A stretch of DNA of 64,000 nucleotides, from positions 1,426,001 to 1,490,000 of the forward strand of contig NZ_CP051201.1 in NCBI RefSeq assembly GCF_024181285.1. Direction: 5' to 3'. Each line of letters begins with the position of its first letter. The first letter of the stretch is position 1. Both the position numbers and the translations under genes were made by a program. Below the pieces are notes generated by a model. It had not been told where the DNA came from, made no database searches, and worked only from the letters and a program-made list of their open reading frames with translations. Shown here piece after piece: positions 57,823 through 64,000 of the stretch. This DNA is from Treponema sp. OMZ 790 (GTDB lineage: Bacteria; Spirochaetota; Spirochaetia; Treponematales; Treponemataceae).

Positions 57823-60573
57823 ATGCAGAACAAACCAAAGAACATCTTTTTTATTCTCTTATTTTTAAGCGGTGCACTCATACACCTAAATGCTCAAGAT
57901 CTTTTTGTTCAAAAAACAAAGTATTTCGATATAATTTACTCCTCAGCCTCCGAAAAGACGGCAGCCTTAATTTCGGAACATGCAGACAATTATGCCGAAG
58001 AGATTTCTCAAAAACTAAACCGCAAAATTCCGAAAAGAATGCCCATTTACATTGAGGGCGGAAAGGAGGCCTTAAACGGCTATTATACCTTTTTCCCTTA
58101 TCGCCGAATAGTTCTTTTTGATACAATACCGGAAGAAGGGCAATTAAGCAATTTAAACGATGTTATTTTAAAGGTCTTTTACCATGAGTTAACCCATGCA
58201 ATTTCTCTCACGTATTTTTTTCCCCTTCTTCCCATGTCATTTACCGAGGGAGTTGCCGTTTCTTATGAAAGCCTTGACGGAGAACAAGGCAGACTCAACG
58301 ATCCCTTAATCATGCACAGCTTAATGCAGGCGAGGCTTGAAAATGCAAGTCCTTCATGGAAAGAGGCTGCGGGAGCGCGGGATGTTTACCCCGGAGGACT
58401 TTGGCCTTATATCTACGGCGGAGCCTTTGCCGAATACCTTCAAAAAATTTACGGTATGGAAACTTATGCAAAGTACTGGGCCAATCCTCTTTCATTTTTT
58501 CCGAAAGGAAAAACAAAAAAGATTTTTAATAAGGAGCTCGATAAACTTTGGAACAGTTTTTTGGAATCTATTTACTTTCCCGAAAAAGCCGTTACACCGC
58601 AAAATCCTATTAAGCAAAAAGGCGGATTCTCTTTTACTGCAAACTCAAAGGAAGGCTTTGCCTATTTTGATTTTACGACAAAGAATGTAATATTTTTTCC
58701 CGATTCGGGAAAAGAAGAAAAACTATTCACGGCAGAACCGAGCCTTTCTTTTTTAAGTTTTTCGCAAGACGGAAAATTTCTTTTGGTAAGCGATTTAGTG
58801 AACAGCCCTCTCGGCGAACACAATAGAGCAATCATCTTTGATATGCAGAAAAAAAAGTTTTTAAATAAAGAATACAGCTCTTTAAGATATGCATCCTTTT
58901 GCGGAGAAACTCTTTGCGGAGTAGAAATAAAAAGTCAGTTTTCGGAGCTTGTTTTAATCGACCAAGAATCTTTTGAAAAAAAAGGAACTCTGTTAAAGGC
59001 AGGCCCCGGTCAAGCCTATTCGGCTATTTACAATCCCGTATTTGCAGGCAAAAACAAAATCGCCTTCATTGCCGCGAACGGCATAAAACGGGATATACTG
59101 ATAATTGACATAACTTCAAAAGAAATAAAAAAAATAGAATTTGAGCAGCCTCTTTCCGCAATAAGGTACTTACAAAGCAATAATTCGGAAGAAGAACCTG
59201 TTTTAAGTTTTTCGTGGGCTGACAAAAACACGCTTTACCGATCGGCTTTTTTAAATTTAAAAACAAACGAATTAAAAGTTTTAGAAAAAGATATTTCGGG
59301 CGGCACATTTTTTCCGATTGTAAAACAAAAAAAAGAAACTAAAGAATATGAAGTTATCTACACCGGAGTTTTTACAAAATACAATTCGATTTATAAAATA
59401 GATTCTTCTTTTTTTACGGAAAGAAAGGCATCTTTAAAATCGATTGATATTTCAAATCAAGAAATAAAAACAAAAATTCCGAATACAGATATCTTAACAA
59501 AGGATAAGTATAATTATTTTTCATGGATGCATAAACCCTTTCCCCTGCCCTTCATCGATTTTTCGGGACTTTTGGGAGAAAGGAAAGATGTACCGATAGG
59601 TATAAAATTATATTGGAATGATCCTACAAATCTTTTATATTTTGAAACCCTTTCTCTTTTTTATTTTAAGCCGTTTTTTTATGAAACATCTATTTTATTA
59701 AAGGCAGAAACAAGGCCTGCAAATATTAAGATAAAATTTTACGATGAAAATAAATTTTTTAAATTCAGAAAAATCGGAAGCACTATAGAAAGCGATTTCT
59801 TTTTGCCCTTAAATTCCTTTTATCACAATGTATCGGGAAGAGCAGGTTTATCGATTGAAGGTTTTAGTTTTTTTGGTTCTTCCTATAAAAAAGCTAAAAC
59901 ACTCTACGGGCAAAAATTGGGAAATCCGGTTTTATCCGAAGAAATATCGGCCGTTTATACTTATCAAAAATCATCTCAAAAATTAAATACAAATTTTTTT
60001 ACAAAAGATTTCACAATGTTCAGGGCAGCCGCCGGATTAAAACACGGCTTCCATTTTCCTTCAAAAACAAATGCTGTTGCACTACAGACTTTCGCTGCTT
60101 TTAGACCGCCTGTTGTTCCGATTAAATTTAATTTAAGTTCATACTTGGGATACAATGCCTTTGCTCTTCCTCATACAGGCGACTACGGATTTTTTAACAG
60201 CCGTGCACTTATGGGTATGGCATCTTATCTTCCCGATATGAGTGAGTATGAAAACGTAAAAAAAATTATCCGCCCGGGAAAGATAAATTACGGATTCGGC
60301 TTTGAAACCGAAATAAATATTTTAAGTTATGATATTCAAACAGGAAGTTCATGGCTTCCCATATTCTTTAACAGAGTCAATATGACCGCAGGATACAGAG
60401 TAATCTTCAATTTTTTAAACGGAGGAAAAAACAAAGCCGATATTTATCAATCGATATACGGCAAATTTTACCTTACCATGAACTCGGTTGCAAATATCGG
60501 CATAGAATATGCTCATCCTCTCGAAAAAGTAAAAATCGGAAAATTTAAGGCTATTGTCGAGATAAAATTTTAA
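57823..60573 (+). CDS. Secreted metallopeptidase with beta-rich C-terminus
   Basis: A 916-residue exported protein. The signal peptide (NIFFILLFLSGALIHLNAQ) is cleaved near NAQ. Residues about 25-200 form a metallopeptidase-like domain with HELTH (HExxH) near residue 122 and a downstream Glu in SFTEGVAVSYES, 20 residues later, the arrangement of a gluzincin active site. The middle (about 250-530) has repeating beta-strand patterns like a propeller (SFSQDGKFLLVSD). The C-terminal 330 residues alternate polar and aromatic strands and end with EYAHPLEKVKIGKFKAIVEI, terminating in Phe, consistent with an outer-membrane beta barrel. The start is uncertain; the ATG at 57823 lacks a good ribosome binding site. 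Confidence 0.78.
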   Translation: MQNKPKNIFFILLFLSGALIHLNAQDLFVQKTKYFDIIYSSASEKTAALISEHADNYAEEISQKLNRKIPKRMPIYIEGGKEALNGYYTFFPYRRIVLFDTIPEEGQLSNLNDVILKVFYHELTHAISLTYFFPLLPMSFTEGVAVSYESLDGEQGRLNDPLIMHSLMQARLENASPSWKEAAGARDVYPGGLWPYIYGGAFAEYLQKIYGMETYAKYWANPLSFFPKGKTKKIFNKELDKLWNSFLESIYFPEKAVTPQNPIKQKGGFSFTANSKEGFAYFDFTTKNVIFFPDSGKEEKLFTAEPSLSFLSFSQDGKFLLVSDLVNSPLGEHNRAIIFDMQKKKFLNKEYSSLRYASFCGETLCGVEIKSQFSELVLIDQESFEKKGTLLKAGPGQAYSAIYNPVFAGKNKIAFIAANGIKRDILIIDITSKEIKKIEFEQPLSAIRYLQSNNSEEEPVLSFSWADKNTLYRSAFLNLKTNELKVLEKDISGGTFFPIVKQKKETKEYEVIYTGVFTKYNSIYKIDSSFFTERKASLKSIDISNQEIKTKIPNTDILTKDKYNYFSWMHKPFPLPFIDFSGLLGERKDVPIGIKLYWNDPTNLLYFETLSLFYFKPFFYETSILLKAETRPANIKIKFYDENKFFKFRKIGSTIESDFFLPLNSFYHNVSGRAGLSIEGFSFFGSSYKKAKTLYGQKLGNPVLSEEISAVYTYQKSSQKLNTNFFTKDFTMFRAAAGLKHGFHFPSKTNAVALQTFAAFRPPVVPIKFNLSSYLGYNAFALPHTGDYGFFNSRALMGMASYLPDMSEYENVKKIIRPGKINYGFGFETEINILSYDIQTGSSWLPIFFNRVNMTAGYRVIFNFLNGGKNKADIYQSIYGKFYLTMNSVANIGIEYAHPLEKVKIGKFKAIVEIKF

Positions 60574-60604
60574 GTTCTCTTACTTAACTTGATCGGCACA
60601 AGCC

Positions 60605-61351
60605 TTATGCGCGCCATTTTTCAAGCTGAGCCTGTATTAGAGCTTTACCTTCTTCAAGAATCTTGATTTGTTCTTCCTTTGTCTGAGGGGCGTCATAAAT
60701 TTTTAAAAGCTTAATCCTGTATGAGCCGCCTTTTAAGTTTTTTATGAACTTTGTTAAAGACGAAATTTTCCACCCCCCGTCAACGGCACAGACAGCTACA
60801 GGCATCGGAGCCGTATTTAAAAGACGGCGAAAACCTGCTGCATGAAAAATTTTTAATTCACCGTCTTTTGAACGGGAACCTTCGGGGAAAATAACCGGAA
60901 TTAGATTATTTTTCACAACATGATCTGCAAATTTATCTACAGCCTTCATTGCCTGAGTCGGACTTCCCGTCCTTTTTACCAAACAATGTTTTCCGCTTTT
61001 GAGCATGGGAGACACCAAAGGAACATTGTGCCCCAACTCTTCCTTTGCAACAAATCGGAGACGTGTTCCGTTATAATAGTTCATGTGTACCACTATATCT
61101 AAAAGACTTTGATGATTGGATATAACCAAATATTGTTCAGGAAGCTGATCCGTAAGACTGTAATCTCCTTCAAATTTAAAACCGATATATTGTTTAAAAA
61201 CGGCAAACAATAACCGCGGAGCAGTTCTTACAATTACTTCGCTATTAACCCAATCGCATCCCTTTCTGTAAACGGAATGAAATACACCGATGAGCATAGC
61301 CCTCCAAGATAACAGCACAAGACAACACAAAACCGTAATAACAGCGCCCAT
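60605..61351 (-). CDS. plsC: 1-acyl-sn-glycerol-3-phosphate acyltransferase
   Basis: Second acylation in phosphatidic acid synthesis at the inner membrane. The 248-residue protein has an N-terminal hydrophobic anchor, the catalytic NHQSLLD (NHx4D) box near residue 79, a mid block with FVAKEELGHNVPL, and FPEGSRSKDGELK (the P-E-G substrate box) near residue 158. These are the standard LPLAT motifs. It lies convergent to the metallopeptidase gene and 25 bp after the stop of the next helicase gene on the same strand. Confidence 0.93.
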   Translation of the reverse strand: MGAVITVLCCLVLLSWRAMLIGVFHSVYRKGCDWVNSEVIVRTAPRLLFAVFKQYIGFKFEGDYSLTDQLPEQYLVISNHQSLLDIVVHMNYYNGTRLRFVAKEELGHNVPLVSPMLKSGKHCLVKRTGSPTQAMKAVDKFADHVVKNNLIPVIFPEGSRSKDGELKIFHAAGFRRLLNTAPMPVAVCAVDGGWKISSLTKFIKNLKGGSYRIKLLKIYDAPQTKEEQIKILEEGKALIQAQLEKWRA

Positions 61352-61376
61352 TTCCTTCTCCCATAAAAACTTTTGA

Positions 61377-63497
61377 TTAATTATACAAAAAATCTTCTAT
61401 TTTGTTCAATACGGTCTTTGTTTCCGAAAAACATTGAATCGTCGGCGGAATACTTTGAATAAATATCGGGCCGTAACGTTTAACTAAAATTCTTTTATCC
61501 AAGACGGTAACTATGCCTCTGTCGGTATTCGATCTCATAAGACGGCCGAAGCCCTGTCTGAATTGTACAACGGCTTCGGGAACGCTCAACTGCATAAAAG
61601 AATTTCCGCCCGATTTTTCGATTAAGTCTGCACGGGCCTTAAATATGGGCTCCGTCGGAACCGCAAAGGGGAGTTTTACCAAGATTACATGGGATAGGGA
61701 CTCTCCCGGAACATCGACTCCTGCCCAAAAGGAAGAAGTTGCAAAGAGGCAGCTTGAAACGTCGTCTTTAAATTCGTATAAGAGCTGCATTCTGTCAGCC
61801 TCGCCCTGTTTTAAAATTTTTATCTCTTCAGCAATATGCTCCCTTACATACTCGCAAGTTTTTTGAAGAGAATCGTAAGAGGTAAACAAAATAAGGGTCT
61901 TGCCTTGGGTTATTTCCAACAAAGCGAGGACGGTCTCGTTTACCGCATCTTGAAAATTATTTTCATCCGGCATCGGGATGTCCGTCGGAATATTAAAGAC
62001 AACATTTTTTTCGTACGGAAATGGAGAAGGGAAAAAGTCTTTGATGATTCTTTTTTCGGTAAAATTATAAAGGCCGTTTCTGTTAAGCCAAAAGTTAAAA
62101 TCTTCTCCTATTTTTAAGGTGGCGGAAACACAGATTACGGTTGCCATGGGCATAAAAACGGAACGGCGCATTATCGGGGCAAGATTTAGCGGAGTTTGAA
62201 TAAAGCGGACAGCCTCCCCTTGCGAAGTTTTTATTTTTTCAAACCAAAAAACATCATTCGGGAATTCGCTCCTCGCTAAAAAGTTTTCCATTACGGAAGC
62301 CATTTTTTTTAAGCGGCGCAGGATTACAAGGCCGTCCCTTATAAAGCCTTCTTCGTCTTCCTCCCCATCGGCTGCGTTTATAAGGTTTTCAAGTTTTATG
62401 TTAAGGCTGTTTATGTTTTTAAAAAAATTATCTACACAAGATAAGAGTTTTTCCGTTTCATCGCCTGAAGTTTGAGCGAGGCTCTTTGACTGATAGGTTT
62501 GAAGAATCTGCAAGGCTTGTTCTTCGAGAACATTAAAGGAAGCAGAGCAAACTTCAAGGAGGTTTATGATTTCGGTAAAGAGTTCCGCCTTTTTGGATAT
62601 TGAAACTATGCCGCTTAAAATACCCGACTGCTTGCCGCGCCTAAAGCGGTAAAGTAAATTGATTTGCTTGTGCAAGGCAAAGCGGGAAATCTCGCTTGAA
62701 AAAAAACTTTGAGCGGCATCTTCGATTCCATGGGCTTCGTCTATTATTATGTTGTCGTAAGAAGGAAGAACAGCAGTTCCCTGATAGCCGAAGCCTTCAG
62801 CCCTCACTGAAAGGTCGGCGAATAAAATATGGTGATTTGCAACCAGAATAGATGAGTTTTCGGCTTCGCGTTTTAACTTCATCACAAAGCAGCCCGAAAA
62901 ATAAGGGCACTTATTCATCGGGCAATTATCGGGTTCGGAACAAACCGTAGACCAAACCTTTTCCGACGGCATAAAATCAAGATCCGAGCGGCTTCCGTCC
63001 TTTGTTTCCGTTGCCCATTCTTTTATCTTTTCAAGTTCTTCCTGTCCTTCAGTAAAAAAATCGTTTTCCCTCAATGCCTGACTCATCCGCCTCAGGCACA
63101 AAAAATTATGCCTCCCCTTTACAAGGGTTGCCTTCATATCCTGAAAGCCCTTTCCCAAAATTTTTTTTGCAGTAAGGACATCTTTTTCGATGAGCTGCTG
63201 CTGCAAATTGATAGTTCCTGTAGAAATTACAACGCGTTTTTTATTTTGTTTTGCCCACATCATTGCAGGCAAAAGATAGGCAAGACTCTTCCCAACTCCC
63301 GTTCCTGCTTCAAAAACGCCTATAGCCTCTTCATTAAAGCAGCGGCAAATAGATTGGGTCAAAGCAAGCTGCGGCCGGCGAGCCTCATACTTCTCAAAAA
63401 AAGAAGCAAGAGGCCCGTCCTCATCCAAAAGAGAAGAAACCTTTTTAGGGTCGAGGGGCTTTATCTCATCAAAATAATCATCGTCAAAGTATTCCAT
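61377..63497 (-). CDS. dinG: DinG-family ATP-dependent helicase
   Basis: Superfamily 2 helicase (706 aa) of the XPD/DinG group. Walker A is EAGTGVGKSLAYLLP (near residue 63) and the DEAH box is IIIDEAHGIED. The iron-sulphur cluster cysteines lie in FLCLRRM and CSEPDNCPMNKCPYFSGC between them, and the C-terminal motifs include QGFGRLMRSNTDRG. These helicases unwind D-loops, R-loops or G-quadruplex DNA. It lies upstream of plsC on the same strand, with only a short gap. Confidence 0.92.
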   Translation of the reverse strand: MEYFDDDYFDEIKPLDPKKVSSLLDEDGPLASFFEKYEARRPQLALTQSICRCFNEEAIGVFEAGTGVGKSLAYLLPAMMWAKQNKKRVVISTGTINLQQQLIEKDVLTAKKILGKGFQDMKATLVKGRHNFLCLRRMSQALRENDFFTEGQEELEKIKEWATETKDGSRSDLDFMPSEKVWSTVCSEPDNCPMNKCPYFSGCFVMKLKREAENSSILVANHHILFADLSVRAEGFGYQGTAVLPSYDNIIIDEAHGIEDAAQSFFSSEISRFALHKQINLLYRFRRGKQSGILSGIVSISKKAELFTEIINLLEVCSASFNVLEEQALQILQTYQSKSLAQTSGDETEKLLSCVDNFFKNINSLNIKLENLINAADGEEDEEGFIRDGLVILRRLKKMASVMENFLARSEFPNDVFWFEKIKTSQGEAVRFIQTPLNLAPIMRRSVFMPMATVICVSATLKIGEDFNFWLNRNGLYNFTEKRIIKDFFPSPFPYEKNVVFNIPTDIPMPDENNFQDAVNETVLALLEITQGKTLILFTSYDSLQKTCEYVREHIAEEIKILKQGEADRMQLLYEFKDDVSSCLFATSSFWAGVDVPGESLSHVILVKLPFAVPTEPIFKARADLIEKSGGNSFMQLSVPEAVVQFRQGFGRLMRSNTDRGIVTVLDKRILVKRYGPIFIQSIPPTIQCFSETKTVLNKIEDFLYN

Positions 63498-63562
63498 TCT
63501 TTAAAAGACCTATCAGTCACGGCTGTATTAAGAATCAAAGCGTTATTGTATCGGCCTTTTAC

Positions 63563-64000
63563 TTACTTCTCTATCAACTTTGCCAAGTTTTCAGCCGTGA
63601 AGCCTAGGTGTTCTGCAACCTTTCCGCCGGGGGCTGAGGTGCCGAAGCGGTCAATCGAAAAATTGTCGCACTTGCAGCCTGTCCAGCCTTCCCAGCCTTG
63701 GGCAACCCCTGCTTCGGCGGTAACAACGCGGATATGCTTTTTACATCCGCCCAAAACGGAATGTTTAAAGTCCTTAGGCGAGTTTTCAAATCTTTCTTTC
63801 GACATAACCGAGACAACTCTCACCTTTTTATCTTTCACAAGGCTTGCAGCCTTTACAGCCATACTTACCTCGGAACCCGTAGCCAAAACCGTTACGTCGG
63901 GAGTCCTGTCAGGTTTTCCGAGGGTACAGCCGCAAGCCGAAGCTTCAACATCCTTTAAAATGTAGGCACCGTTTTTAATCGACTCCCTCCAAAAAAGATC
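63563..64000 (-). CDS. tkt: Transketolase, C-terminal part (5' end off window)
   Basis: The frame is open from 64000 to a stop at 63563-63565. The visible 145 residues match the C-terminal domain of transketolase, including VTVLATGSEVSMAVKAASLV, KVRVVSVMSKERFE and VTAEAGVAQGWEG near the end. The enzyme moves two-carbon units between sugar phosphates in the pentose phosphate pathway using thiamine diphosphate. The thiamine-binding and catalytic parts lie beyond the window edge. Confidence 0.95.
   Translation of the reverse strand, partial: DLFWRESIKNGAYILKDVEASACGCTLGKPDRTPDVTVLATGSEVSMAVKAASLVKDKKVRVVSVMSKERFENSPKDFKHSVLGGCKKHIRVVTAEAGVAQGWEGWTGCKCDNFSIDRFGTSAPGGKVAEHLGFTAENLAKLIEK

Overview
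The window reads as a spirochaete chromosome, most likely an oral treponeme of the Treponema denticola group. This is inferred from the A+T-rich base composition, the protein sequences, and gene content such as selB without a nearby selA, a two-component pair of the NtrC/NtrB type and large spirochaete-type secreted proteins. No database could be searched. About 45 genes, several broken genes and many regulatory sites can be supported. No rRNA, tRNA, CRISPR array or complete insertion sequence was seen. No stretch longer than 300 bases lacks a gene or a described element.

Layout. 1-4.1 kb: housekeeping genes on the minus strand (valS 3' end off-window, lepA, coaD). 4.2-14.3 kb: plus-strand run with a secreted protein, an RNB ribonuclease, the NAD(P)HX repair enzyme, uvrB and a Bce-type ABC transporter. 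14.3-17.5 kb: a patchwork of small accessory genes, gene remnants and a mosaic palindromic repeat. 17.6-22.2 kb: a heterodimeric ABC transporter divergent from an AraC-type regulator. 22.3-36.2 kb: a large minus-strand accessory region that I interpret as a RiPP (ribosomally made, modified peptide) cluster. 36.3-51.6 kb: mainly core genes (WYL regulator, selB, Na/Pi symporter, antiporter, HtrA protease, rlmE, sigma-54 two-component system, holB-like, cvpA, an AbrB/PIN toxin-antitoxin pair, murG). 51.7-57.3 kb: a DeoR-controlled four-carbon acid-sugar catabolic operon. 57.4-64 kb: a secreted metallopeptidase/barrel protein, plsC, a DinG-type helicase and the 3' part of transketolase.

The most interesting system is the 22.3-36.2 kb region. 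Seven intact small genes and one broken one encode 57-88 residue peptides. They share a leader of the form M-x-[LI]-x-x-L-[KR]-x-x-I, with one extra residue after M in one peptide, followed by very different cores rich in Cys spaced as repeated C-x3-C. They lie upstream of a radical SAM/SPASM enzyme with a PqqD-like N-terminal domain, an ABC exporter, a Bce-type ABC pair and an ABC-2 transporter. Three members of an unnamed secreted protein family (one frameshifted) and a CPBP membrane protease are interspersed. Promoters, one terminator-like hairpin and another long hairpin divide the array into separately tunable units. I infer that one maturase modifies a set of diversified CxxxC peptides, which are then exported; the extra transporters and secreted proteins would give self-protection. 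The chemistry and activity are not known from sequence.

Other notable features are a composite palindromic repeat that supplies the ribosome binding site of unrelated genes, two apparently leaderless genes with near-consensus promoters (lepA and the Na/Pi symporter), and well-formed operator candidates at the ABC/AraC intergenic region and at the acid-sugar operon.
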